This document shows, one piece after another, positions 44,953 to 55,948 of a DNA stretch of 64,000 nucleotides (position 1 is its first letter; each line of letters begins with the position of its first letter). The notes beneath the pieces were generated by a model that saw nothing but the letters and a program-made list of their open reading frames with translations, ran no database searches and was not told where the DNA came from. The stretch is from assembly GCA_907165135.1 (NCBI GenBank), contig OU015566.1, forward strand, positions 5,378,157 through 5,442,156, read 5' to 3'. Both the position numbers and the translations under genes were made by a program. This stretch comes from Oikopleura dioica (lineage: Eukaryota > Chordata > Appendicularia > Copelata > Oikopleuridae).

Positions 44953-45300
44953 AGCTGAGTAGAAATTTCTCTTATTGAGCTGAGCTGGCCTTTTTGAGAA
45001 ATCATTGACTTGAGCTGAGCTGAGTAGACCTTTTCGAAGGCTATTGAGCTGAGCTGAACTAAGCAGACACAATTTTGAAATGAGCTGAGCTGAGTGAGCT
45101 GCGCTGAGCAGATTTTTACTGTAGTAAAAGAAGCAAAATTGTGTGAGCCGAGCTGGTCCTCTCAGAAAATCATTGAATCCAGCTGAGCTGAGCTGACAGT
45201 CAGCTGCTGACTAGTCTCAAAATTCATCGAGTAGAGCTGAGCTGAGCTGAGCAGCGAAAATTCTCTTCTGAAAATTGCTCGCTCAGCTCACTCAGCTCAC
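44953..45300. repeat. degenerate GAGCT/GCTGA repeat tract
   Basis: Many clusters of gagctgagct, interrupted by unrelated short sequence, run to about 45300; the same 5-mer repeat borders the LTR element on its left. From 45301 to 45597 nothing else was recognised except the 5' end of the SLC5 gene. Confidence 0.7.
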
Positions 45301-45597
45301 TATATTTGCAAGTCTGTCTGACTGTCAGACTCTGACAGAAGAAATTGATGATTTGATGATTATTCCTTTTAGGGAAACAGTTTTTTCTTTCAAAAATTTT
45401 AAATACAATCCTGATACTGTGAAACTCTAAATAAAAGAGTCTTTGCTTGTTTCTGGAAGCAACTGCATTTGGAAATTGCATCAAAGTGAGACGGACAAAG
45501 AATAATATCTTCGTAAAGATTTAACTGTCCCTTCAAAACTTGGAAGTTGGGGGCAGTGCCAGGGCATTTGTCTGTCTTTGTAGAACCAGAGAAGGAA

Positions 45598-47802
45598 ATG
45601 AGCTGCGAAGATTGTCTGCCCTGGCAGGATTATGCAGTCTTTGGCTAAGGGTTTTGATACTAAAGAATAAAGTGTGTTTGAAAATAATCAAGCTCGAAAC
45701 TCAAAGAAGATGTTTGCTAATTGTGTCGATTTCCGTGGGAATTTACTTCTCGTATCAAGAAAGAAATCAGTCTTCGGAAGCTTATCTTTTGGTAAGAGTC
45801 TCAAAGTAGAAGATCAAGTGCTCAAGAATTATAAAAATCAAGAATAATGACGCGATGAATCCGTATGCCGCTGGTCTTTCTATCTTCGTCTCCCTAATCT
45901 CCGCCCTAACTGTAATCGCGATGCCTGTAGAAATCTACGTCTATGGAAATGGAATGATCTGGCGACTAGAAACAGGTCAAAAAGATGAACTCTTTTTTGA
46001 GTTCAAAAAATAGAGCAATATTTGCGCTCGTGGCAAAATTTTCAACTGACAAAACTTTATGACAAAAAAAGTCAATTGAATCTTTTGACCTGAATCGAAG
46101 CTGGCGGCATTATTGGTGCGATTATTTTGAACGAAACTTTTGTCCCATTTCTTCATAAATTGAAGACTTTTTCGATTTTCAGGAAAGTATTTTGAACTGC
46201 TCAAAATATACTCTTCCATGTCTTCCAGTCTAAAATGCTCAAAAAAGTTACATCGAGCAGCGATTTAACCGCTCAAAAGCAGTCATGATCATTTCCCTCG
46301 TTCTTGGAATCATTGCCATGATTTTTCACACAATGTGTCTCTGCTATCTTACTGCTTTGGCGCTCAATACTGTCACTGGAATTTCGGTGCCGATGAGTTT
46401 GTTCATGCTCAACGGAGTAGCGCTGTTCTATACGATGCTTGGGGGAATGAAAGCTGTTATTTGGACGGATGTGCTTCAATCTGGAGTTTTAGGTAAGAAA
46501 AAGAAGCTGCAACGAGAAGTTATAATTCTTTCAGTCTTTTCTCTGGCCGCCGTTTCCTTCAAATTATGGTTCGATCTTGGCTACGAAAAAATTCTAGCAG
46601 ACGTTGGAGAATCCGGCGGAAACAAACTTGGGGACATCTTCGATTGGCGCATTACAACCAGATCTTCCGCAGCTTGGTTTTTCAATGAAATCAATCTGAT
46701 GGTCTGTCACATTGGCTTTGGACAATATTTTGTTCAAAGATTCGTTTCTTGCGCGACCCCGAATGACGCGAAAAAGAGCATTTGGGTTGGAGCAAGTGTT
46801 TCGCTAATTGTTGGAGGGATTTTTATTCCAATGATTGGGATGGCGAGTATTTCTTACTTCAAAGGCTGCGACCCAGTCAAGGTAAGATCTTGCTCAATTC
46901 TCTCTCCAGCGATTCTAGAGCGGGAAAATCCCGAGAATCGACGCGATCGTCCCTTATTTGGTGCAGGAAATCTTCAAAGAGATTCCCGGAATGACTGGTG
47001 TCTTTATTTCTTCAGCATACAGCGCCACTCTTTCCACAATCTCAACCGCTTTGAATTCCGGGGCAACGATTTTTTTCAAGTCTGTGATCGGAAACGTCGA
47101 AATCAAGGAAGAGAAACAGATTTTATACATGCGAATTTTTATTACCAGTAAGAATGATTAATCCGATGCTTTTTATATTTTTAGTTTTCGGAGTTTGTGT
47201 CACGTGTTTGTCGATGCTGTTTATGTGGATGCCCGGAAATATCATTTCAATTGCGTTGATGGTTCTTGGCTCATTTCAAGCGCCGTTGACGATGATTTTC
47301 TTGCTCGGAATTCTCGTCCCCTCTACAAATGAATACGGAATCATAGGTATTTCCCGCAAAAGCTTTCTTTTCTGATCAATATTCAGCTGGGACATTCGCT
47401 TCTCAAATTCCACTGGCTCTTCTTTCCTGCCAAAAACTATTCTTCCACAAACCTGCTTCTTTTCAAAACTTGGTTCATCACACAGCCGATGTTTGTCTCA
47501 ATGTTTCCTCAGTTACAGTTCTTCTCGATCCTGCCCCAGAAGTGATTGAACCGAGCTATCCTTGGTGGCACAGAATATTTTGGGTGTCAAAAGTCGGATG
47601 GAATGGTCTCCTCTCTATGGCGATTATGGGCGGCGTTAGTTTTGTTGTCTCGAAGATTTTCAAGGACGAAAATTCTGAACCCAATCCGGATCTGCAACTT
47701 TCTCTCTTTACGTCTCCCAAATGGCCGAACTTTCTGCGGAATGCGTTTTTACTAGGATTGATTTTCAAAAACCCGATAAGATTTTTTGGGAATCAAGAGT
47801 GA
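45598..47802 (+). CDS. SLC5 sodium/solute symporter
   Basis: The likely start at 45598 (MSCEDCLPWQDYAVFG) is the SLC5 TM1 lead, after an acceptor-like ctttgtag. The next exon ends at 45791 (LLIVSISVGIYFSY, SSEAYLL); the junction between them is not GT-AG and is unresolved. Then 45843-45975, 46101-46173, 46248-46492, 46535-46881, 46919-47147, 47185-47346 and 47387-47802. Diagnostic blocks: NPYAAGLSIFVSLISALTV, YIEQRFNRSKA, TMLGGMKAVIWTDVLQS, FKGCDP, then YSATLSTISTALNSGATI, the last being the SLC5 Na-site helix. The monocarboxylate/vitamin branch (SMCT/SMVT) is the closest by memory. The join at 46173/46248 needs a GA-AG intron. Plasma-membrane protein; substrate not readable. Confidence 0.82.
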
Positions 47803-48101
47803 AAATCAGATGCAGACTGCCATAAAAATCAAAACTTCAAGAGAAGCGAAGAACAACCATTGAACGAAAACTCGGACTCGAAACAGATATCTGAAGGAGT
47901 CAAATTTTCACTGTCACTTGAAAATAACAAAGCATAGCCGAACACTAAGAATTGAAAACAATTCAACGCAAAATTTTTTCAGTTCTTATTAATTCGAATT
48001 GTTTCACCAGAAACTTCTTCTTTTATTATGAAAGTCGAATTGAAACATGCACAGGGATTATTGAGTAAAAAAGAATATCATAATTGTTCGAATTCCGCAA
48101 T
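47803..48101. other. convergent spacer, no gene seen
   Basis: 3' ends of the SLC5 gene and of the minus-strand RWxVGP gene meet here. Confidence 0.4.
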
Positions 48102-49780
48102 TTAAAGTGCAGATTTGACGCCGCAAGGGTAGACTTTGATGTTCTTGTGAGACTTGCGAGTTTCGCCCTTGACGTTTTCAATCCACTTCAACTTTGGATC
48201 CGTGACATGAGTATTGTTTTCTTCCGAGTACAGCCACACTTTGGACTGTTTTGAGTTATCAAAAAAGCTCTTCAAGAGAATAAAACTAATTCTAATGTTT
48301 AACTTTTTTGAACTGCTCCTGATCTCCATTTCTCTGAGGGCCGACAGCCCATCGACTACCCAGTCGGTAAATGTAGATTTTCTGGTACTCGGGCCGCGTT
48401 GTATGTCGAGCGATGTAGAACATGTCGCTCTGAAAATAATAAAGATAGAAAATATGATTAAGGAAGTACCGTTGAGCCCATGCATCGGCCCCGAACAAGA
48501 TCATAGTAGCCAGTGACACCTGCGTTGTGGACATTCTTCCATGGATTAATGTTACGATCGCCAATGAAGACCATTTCATCGTCTTCTACATCTTTTTGGA
48601 ATTGCTACATTCAGGTTAAAAGATCGCTCTTGAGTTAAAAAAAGAACCTGGAGTCGTTTTCCCTTCCACATGATAGGTCCGTGGTACCAGACTTCATCAG
48701 CGGCTCGATGGGGAGTGTAAGCGCCGAGGAGGTTGTCAGAAACGTTCTTTGGCAAAGGCTTGGAGTCTCCTGCGGGGTTTTCTGGGGTTTCGGCAAAGTA
48801 TGGGATCTGAAGTTCGGGTTTTTGAATTGAGACAGTTTTTTCTTACTCGTTCGTTCGGCTGATCCAATTGGTCGATCTCCACTGATGTTGGAACAATCTG
48901 GTCATTATCATCAACTCTGTACCACTGAGTTGATCGATTTACTCGCTCCTTTGCCATCTTCTTCGTGAACAACCAGCAGTTCTTGTCCCGGTAGTCGGGT
49001 CCGATTCGCCATCGTCCGCCGAGATGATAAAGGTAGACGTAAGTGTTTTCCGAAAGCGGCTCTGGAGTGGGAGCTCGCTTCACTGGTTCTTCAATTACTG
49101 GCTCGGGCTCAGGAGAAGGAGTTGGTGGAGGAGGAGTTGGGGTTCGCACTTTTCCTTCAGGACACCAGGTTCGATCTCGTGGCATTCGGCAACGTCGCAT
49201 AAGATAATCTAGAAAATAAATATTATTTTTCCTTATATAATTCTTGATAAATTTATTTCACTTTCTTATATAAGCCTCACCTGGTTCCCCGAATCGGCTT
49301 GACTCTCGACGATCCCAGAACCCGATCAATGGCTGTTTCCAGGGAGAAGAAGCGCTGTGAGAGATACTGTACTCATTCGCGTACTTGTCGGCGTAGTGAT
49401 GCTTGATCAGAAATCGTCGGAACTCGGTCGGAGTGGTTTCGCCTCTGACAGATCGGTACTCCCACCAGTTGATGCCATCGTGGCACTCGAGAACTTGGCG
49501 GAAAAATTCGTCGAAGGTTGCCGCTTCGCAGTCGCTGAAATGAAAATGAGCGCTTTTCTTGCCAAAATTTCATGACAAATTGGCCATTCCTCTTTTCATA
49601 CCTGACCATCCAGCAGTCACACTTGGTCGGATCTGGCCCAACTCTCCAAGTCTTCTGCTCGCCTTTGTAAACATAGCAGTTGATTCGCTCAAAGTCAAAG
49701 TTGTCGTTAGCATCTTCTGGGTAAGAGGACTCCCCATCGACGAGCCGTTCCGATCTCGAGACGTCCAAAAATCCCGTCAT
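48102..49780 (-). CDS. protein with three RWxVGP modules, family not recognised
   Basis: Seven exons (49602-49780, 49281-49534, 48847-49208, 48648-48806, 48470-48604, 48304-48429, 48102-48269) give 460 residues. A module recurs three times: YVYKGEQKTWRVGPDP, YLYHLGGRWRIGPDYRDKN and YIYRLGSRWAVGPQRNG, each followed by a Cys/Trp or charged stretch. Between them lie a Trp-rich part (DGINWWEYRS), a Cys pair (RRCRMPRDRTWCPEGK), a Pro-rich linker (TPTPPPPTPSPEPEP) and blocks such as VWYHGPIMWKGKRLQ. The start ATG follows an acceptor ctttctttcgccaaaacag, but no signal peptide is seen, so location is unclear. I know similar WxVGP motifs from invertebrate extracellular proteins, but cannot name the domain. 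Confidence 0.75.
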
Positions 49781-50325
49781 CTTTCTCTATATCTCGCTGT
49801 TTTGGCGAAAGAAAGCTATTAACCCAAAGAGTCTCGATTTGGCCGAAAACCTTGCGATAAACGAGTACCAGTGAGCGATCATTCAAGTCGTAAACGCAGA
49901 GGCATTTTCTTTTCACGATTGCTAATAAATTTTGGCATTCTTCAACTACTCATTTTCACGATAAAAAAGATGGAGGAGATATAGAAAAAACCCTTCATTG
50001 ATAGAAATATGCTGAAAAATGAGATTTCACGATAAAACAGGTTCTTTTTCGTACTTTTTTTCTGAGCGACGTTGTAAAGTTTACAATGCAAAAGGCAATA
50101 AAAAAATTTGTCGGCGGAATCATAAAAGATTTTCTTGACAATACGGTTTTAGGAAAAGCGCAGGAATAAACTATGAACGCGAATGTTAAGATTTTTCATT
50201 TATTGTCCTAAAATTTGTAATAAAAAGAGGGTAACAGTCAGTTTTGAGGGAAAGGAATTGATAATGATGACTAAGATGAAAAAAAAAGTTTGTGAAGGAA
50301 ATCAGAAAGTTGAATGCTGGAACTT
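49781..50325. other. spacer, no gene seen
   Basis: A/T-rich. It holds the 5' leader of the RWxVGP gene and, near 50198-50203, a minus-strand aataaa signal for the small secreted peptide gene. Confidence 0.45.
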
Positions 50326-50553
50326 TTACTGATGAAATTGCATGCCAGAGCAGCGGGAAATCTTCTGTCGCATGCATTTCTGCATCTTCGACTGTCGGTA
50401 GCCCCCGATGCATATCATGTAAATCGTGTCCAAGGCACACTCATTGTTGATTCGTTCCTGGAATGCTTTTTGCATCCTCCACTTGTTGGGCATCATTCCG
50501 CGTCCAGCAACGAGAGATGCAAGAAAGAGAGTAGCTTTGATGATTGAGACCAT
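50326..50553 (-). CDS. small secreted four-cysteine peptide
   Basis: ATG at 50551-50553, single exon, 75 residues. A clear signal peptide (MVSIIKATLFLASLVAG) is followed by a mature part of about 57 residues rich in Met, Lys and Arg, with four cysteines (NECALDTIYMICIGG, QKCMRQKISRC). The spacing fits two disulfides in a helical hairpin, but I recognise no family. A TATA box stands about 80 bases upstream (50630-50637, minus strand), so it looks like a strongly and perhaps cell-type-specifically expressed gene. Function unknown; a hormone-like or structural secreted peptide are both possible. Confidence 0.6.
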   Translation of the reverse strand: MVSIIKATLFLASLVAGRGMMPNKWRMQKAFQERINNECALDTIYMICIGGYRQSKMQKCMRQKISRCSGMQFHQ

Positions 50554-51225
50554 TTTCGATTGTTGTTTTTTGAATGTTGATGCTTTGTTTGAGAAAAACT
50601 GCTTGTGGTCGAAGAAAGTAGAAGGCTGCTTATATACCCTACCTTCTGTACGTTTCCTAATGATGTCGCTAGAAAGCGAGGGCGTCACTATCGTAGATGT
50701 CGCTTCAGATACTGAGGCCCTGAGCACAACAGCCAGTATTTTACCATATTTAGCATAGCATAGTAGCTCGCCAAAAACAGTGCTTCATAATTATTCCTGT
50801 TAATTTCTGTACGAATAAAAAATTATAGAAATTGTCTTGATTGATCATTAATTTAATGCAATCACCTTTTCGGTAAACCAGTGAATCAGAATCGAGTCAA
50901 TTTTAAACAAAGCGACTCAGATCCGAGTTCGGTGCAGCAAACATTGAAAATTTTCGCCTATGACGCAGGTGCGCCACCACCGCCACCGAGGACCCGCGGT
51001 CTGTCCGATATACCGTGTGTGCATGTCCGACAACTTGTGGAAACGATAAGTGACCTTTTGCTCTGAGACAGTGACTTTCCCGCGTCTGAAAAAACGACCA
51101 CGGAGAGGCAACTAAACGCTGGTTGAAAAAGTACCATTTTTTATATATTTTTTGGAGAGAGAGAGAGAATAAGAAGCAAAAGAATCGAAAGAAGCAGAAG
51201 AATAGAGAGAAGGAGTAGCTGAAAA
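50554..51225. other. divergent promoter region
   Basis: Between the small secreted peptide gene (minus) and the PLA2-like gene (plus). It contains the TATA box at 50630-50637 and a purine-rich run (gagagagagagaa at about 51155-51168) shortly before the PLA2-like start. No gene seen. Confidence 0.45.
50630..50637 (-). promoter_or_regulatory. TATA box of the small secreted peptide gene
   Basis: Minus-strand ggtatataagc, about 80 bases before the ATG at 50553. Confidence 0.6.
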
Positions 51226-54200
51226 ATGAAGCTCTTACCGACACTTGCAGGCTTGATGGCCACGGCAAATGCGTCGTTGGATATGACGAATTTGAATATG
51301 GCTAATGATGATGGTAAATAGATTGTAGAACGTTGAATTTGATTGAATAAGAAAATGATGATTGAAGATTCTATAGAAAAGTCCTGATTAACTTTGACTG
51401 ATGAAAAAATTGTGCTTAGTCAAGTTTAGCTAACGAAGCAATGTGGAAAGAATTTTTATATAATTTATTATATAATTTTTTTATGTAACACAAATGATGC
51501 TGCATAATTGTCCCCAGACCGTCATGCTCGGATTGTTTTATTTCTATTCACGGTTAAATACGATTCTCATCGAGGCGAAAGAATTTGATTTCAAACTTAG
51601 TTATTTTTGACTAAACTCGTCAATCAAATTATAAAGAAATTCGTATAGCATTTGGGATGCATATTGATTAATATTAAAATCATCAGAGAAAAACGTCGTA
51701 GATAGAGTTTTTTTTGGAAAAACACAAGGTTTAATTTTCGCTATATTTTTGGCTGACCTTTCGTTTTTTGACGACTTCGTGAGAAATGCCCTGAAATTTA
51801 TACAAAAATAACAAGCTTCAGAGAGGAGCAGCGCTCTGACATTTGGTACTATTTTGGAAGGCTCTGTTAGACACAAAAAGCATGTAATCTGAAAAGACTA
51901 ATTAGTTCCCACTTTTTTTAATTGGCTTGTTCTACTGTAAGCTTACTCATAGATGTAAGGTTTTTCAGTTCTTTTGATTGAACTATTCTCGTTTTTTTTG
52001 CAGCTAGAATTTTACTTTGCTGCGATTCAGCCTTTTTTCAGATAAAAAATGATAATGGAGAGTAGAACCTTAATTTCATAATTTAAACCGCCCAAAATCA
52101 TAATTTCATCATTTTTTTAAAAAGAATTATATAAATTGCCGCGTTCGCAAAATCTTGCACTGCGGTTTTTTGACATTTTTGATTTTCGATCATTATTTCC
52201 GCCTCGTCCTCTAACATCGGCAATGACCTAATCGGCCAGCTTCAGCGACCTAATAATGACGAAACCGTTTCTTTTAGCATTCGCCTGGTTAGAGCCGAAA
52301 ACACGGATCCGACGTGAGGGAGATTTCGACGATGAAGAGGTCAAGGAGTTTTCCGCGATGAGGGAGCAGCAGTTGTCTGAAGAAGAGGTTTTCCGGAAGC
52401 TGAAAGAATTGCTGAAGAAGGAGCTTGAAAAAGACCCGTTTTCTGGGCAAGTCGCGCTGCTGAAATCGGCGATTAAAAAGAAAAAGAAGAAAGTTGGATA
52501 CTGGAAAAATAAGTCACCCACGAAGAAACGTAAGTTTTTATGCTTATTTATATCCTTACGAGCATATCGACCAATAAATTGGTAAAAATTTCTTTCAGGC
52601 GAAATTTTCGAGAAAAAAACGCTTTTTGACTCAAAAATTTTCTATTATTTTCACCGAAAGGATATTTTCCAACAAATTGGTCAATATGCGCGAAAGGGTT
52701 AAAAGCCAATTGAACCTTCCAAATCCTGGAAAGGAAATTTATGTTTGGAGAAAAAAATGACCGATTTTTAATTTCGACTTTCGATTTCTAAAAATACGGA
52801 TTAGAAAGTAACGAGGAACTCTCAACTGAAATCGCTCGCGGTCTGATGAGTAAATTCAAGCTCAAGGAAGTCGATGCCAAGCTCGACGAGGAAGGTTTGT
52901 CAATTTTAATTTCAAGCGCTTGAAATTAAATTGTTTGGATCGTTATTTTCAATTAACTAATAGTGACCATGATTGATAACGAGTTGATGCAGTTGATTGA
53001 GAAAATCAGAAAAGAAAAGGGCGGAAAGGGAATCACTTTCAAAGGCGACAGGGAAGGAAATGTGCCAAAAGTTAAGGGCTTCAATCGAAGAGTCCTAGGG
53101 CGAAAACTGACTGCGGAAGAGCAGAAACAACGTGATTTTCGCATGCGATTTTTTTAATCAAAAAAGAGGGAGGGAACAGAATCAAAATTTGATTCTTGAA
53201 TATTTTTTATCTTTTGGTGTTCTTTCTTTGTTGACTCTTTTTTGAAGTCTCTTTTTACCATTTTTTCAGGTGAAAAAATCCGAGCCGCGCGACGAAGAAG
53301 AAAAGAACTCCGCCGACTTGAACAAATTCGCCGAAAAGAATGGCGCCTTGCTCATCGAGACCCGGAAACTGGCGATTACGACGAATACGGAGCTTTTCCA
53401 GGACTTGCTGAGTTAGAGACTGTCGACAAGAAACAAGCGAGGAAGGAACGAAGACAGAAGAGGAAGAAAAACTCGGAGAAGAGGAAAAATGCGAAGAAAC
53501 AGAAAAAGAAGGGGTCGAAAAATGGCGTGGATAGAGGGACTTTCTCAAGGAAAGAGTTTGAAAAGAGATATTGAAAAAGCTTAAATATTGATAAATCAGA
53601 TTTTTCTTCAATCAGCTTGAACTTTATCAGAACATTCCAATTTACAAGACCAACAACGAAGCCAACAGTTTTGACGACAGTGCCAGTCATCACAACAACG
53701 ACATCGACAACAACAACAACAACCACCACGACAACAACAACCACTACAAGGAGGGTGTACAACTAAATCATTAAATCATTCTGTTAATTCAAATTTCCAT
53801 CCGTTTCGAGACAAACCTGGCCCCGTCAAACAACCAAAAAGTTCGGCAGGGAAAGAATCTACAACGCCATGGATTTCTTTGAGAACGAAACCTTCCTTAA
53901 CGCTACTATAAATAGGTTTGCCCCTTTGTTTTCATCTTTTTTTCGGTGAATCTAATTTTACCAAAAGTCTTGAATACGCCGAATACCAATTTGCGGTGCT
54001 CAACGCTGGTCGAATGGATGATTTTGAAGGCATTCAGACGCTCGAAAAGTATCAGCTTCTCAAGGTACCAAAATATCTCAAAAACCAGTGTTGACAAAAT
54101 TCGCTAGCTTATGATGCTGTATTTGCAGCCAAGGGAATTCCAAGACTGGAATCGATTCTCTCAATACGGCTGCCATTGCTTCCAATCCTTCGACACTCAA

Positions 54201-55948
54201 TTTTGGAAAGGCAAGGGCGTCCCAAAAGACGAAATTGACAAGTACGCGCTCCTTTCCTCCCTTTTTTCACACTTTCAGGACCTGCCGCAAGCTTGGCATG
54301 TGCTACCACTGCATCAAGAACGACAATCCGGACGGCAGCTGCGACCCGCTGATGCAATACGACTTCATGGGCCTGCAAGATCCAACAACGGGCGAGCGGT
54401 TCATCGAGTGCCGTTAGTTTATTTACACTTATGTTTGGCTCAACAGGTTTTTAAGTAAACGAGATGGGAAGCTGCCAGCGAAATATTTGCGAATGTGATC
54501 GGCAAATGGCCATGAATCTCGCCAAACAGACTGAAACTTTTAACATCAATTACGATCCAATGTAAGTTTAAGACTAAAAAGTCGGGTTTTTCTTTGACAC
54601 ATTCAATATCGGGGTCGACGAGAATTTTTTCAGGGTCGATCGGAATTTCGCGTACACACATGGTTTGCCTATGAATCTTTTATTTTTGGAATCTTCAGAT
54701 CCTGACGAATCTGTTGAGCCCAAAATCACTCGATAAAAATAAGATTTAGGGGATGAAATTAAGAAAATTGTAAAAAATGACCATTTTTGGTGTATTTTCG
54801 AGAAAATGGTTCTACTCAGACGGGATTTTTGACCGATTTTTTCTGGCTAAAATTTTTCTACTTTTCGCCGGTTTATTTTTTCAACCCTTTTCTATTCATT
54901 TGTATGTGTTGACGTTTTAAGTATGAGTTTCCATCAGTTTATTGTGTTTAACGTTTTCGAGCAAAGAGCTCTTCTTCAGAACACTAAAAGAGAGACTACT
55001 GTAGAAATAATTGGAACAGAAAAGTGGAGTAACCTGTAACCTTGTAAGGATGGGACTGACTGAAATTTTCTAGGTGTCATAAACTTTGGCAAAAACAGAG
55101 CGTCTAGAAGATTTTACGTGCGCCGTAGGGGCGAGAATGACAGGGGCACCGGAGCGCGCACGTAAAAGCAAGTAAAATAATTTCCTCCGCACGAGATTTT
55201 CGGTACTTCATCGAAATTTGCCTTTTACAGAAAGAAAACGCACTGAAGCACTTGAAATTAAATTACAGTCCCCAATTTTGAACAAACAAGTCGCTCACAA
55301 AGCCGTTCTCTTTGTGTAAAATGACGGGGGCTTTTACGTGCGCGCTCCGGTGCCCCTGTCATTCTCGCCCCTACGGCGCACGTAAAATCTTCTAGACGCT
55401 CTGTTTTTTTTGCCAAAGTTTATGACACCTAGAAAATTTCAGTCAGTCCCATCCTTACAAGGTTACAGGTTACTCCACTTTTCTGTTCCAATTATTTCTA
55501 CTCTCTTTAGTGTTCTGAAGAAGAGCTCTTTGCTCGAAAACGTTAAACACAATAAACTGATGGAAACCTTTTCTATTCATCAGTAAATTCAGAATTTGCC
55601 TATCTAATCAGGTTTTCCCACATTTTAGGTCACGGAAATCCCGATTCTCGTCGACCCCCTTCTTTAGAATTCCCACCGCGGAGGAGAATACCGGAAAAAT
55701 AAATTTTCCTTTTTGAAAATGAATTTCCTTCAATTAATCCTAGGTGGGGCGCTTTCGATTCCTCCACTTCCTGCACGGAAAAAGTGGGAAGTCCGCCGTG
55801 GGACCAGTGCTGTGGAAATTACCCTGAAAGGATGCCTTACGCTTCGACGGGCACGAGAGCTTGCTGTAACGGGAAGACCTTCGAGAAAATCTTCAACCAG
55901 TGTTGCAATGATAGAGTCATTTCAAAGGGAAACACTTGTAACGCTTGA
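51226..55948 (+). CDS. secreted protein with a PLA2-fold domain lacking the catalytic His-Asp
   Basis: Twelve exons (51226-51313, 52278-52529, 52805-52894, 52964-53131, 53270-53555, 53649-53754, 53842-53915, 53968-54064, 54108-54241, 54279-54412, 54456-54561, 55744-55948) give 579 residues in frame. Signal peptide MKLLPTLAGLMATANAS; then about 270 very basic residues with coiled-coil potential (KKKKKKVG, RRRRKELRRLEQIRRKEWR); a Thr run (VITTTTSTTTT); a phospholipase A2-like domain (FSQYGCHC ... EIDKTCRKLGMCYHC ... CQRNICECDRQMAMNLAKQT); and a double-Cys tail (WDQCCGNYPERMPY, ACCNGKTF, NQCCNDRV). PLA2 enzymes have CCxxHDxC here; this has TCRKLGMC, so His48 and Asp49 are Leu and Gly and catalysis is not expected. 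The calcium loop is also changed. Probably a structural or binding protein. Confidence 0.8.
54928..55569. mobile_element. large hairpin element with ~240-bp arms in the last intron of the PLA2-like gene
   Basis: Left arm about 54928-55169 and right arm about 55328-55569 are near-perfect inverted copies (gtttccatcagtttattgtg, ggatgggactgactgaaatt and aggggcgagaatgacagggg occur in both senses) around a 160-bp centre without an ORF. The 14-mer ccttttctattcat occurs just outside both ends (54886-54899 and 55567-55580). Differences between arms are few, pointing to a young insertion. Confidence 0.82.

Noticed and set aside
44953-45300. GAGCT tract as a CRISPR-like array
   Set aside because: Units are 5 bp and degenerate, without unique spacers, in an animal genome.
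52256-52277. ATG at 52258 as the start of the PLA2-like gene (MTKPFLLAFAW)
   Set aside because: The cttttag acceptor inside it and the phase-matched signal-peptide exon at 51226-51313 give a better N-terminus.
54634-54736. Alternative last exon of the PLA2-like gene (ends in a stop after about 34 residues)
   Set aside because: It joins in phase, but the exon at 55744-55948 joins equally well and adds a Cys-rich tail that continues the domain (NYDPMWGAF, CCGNYP); kept only as a possible alternative end.
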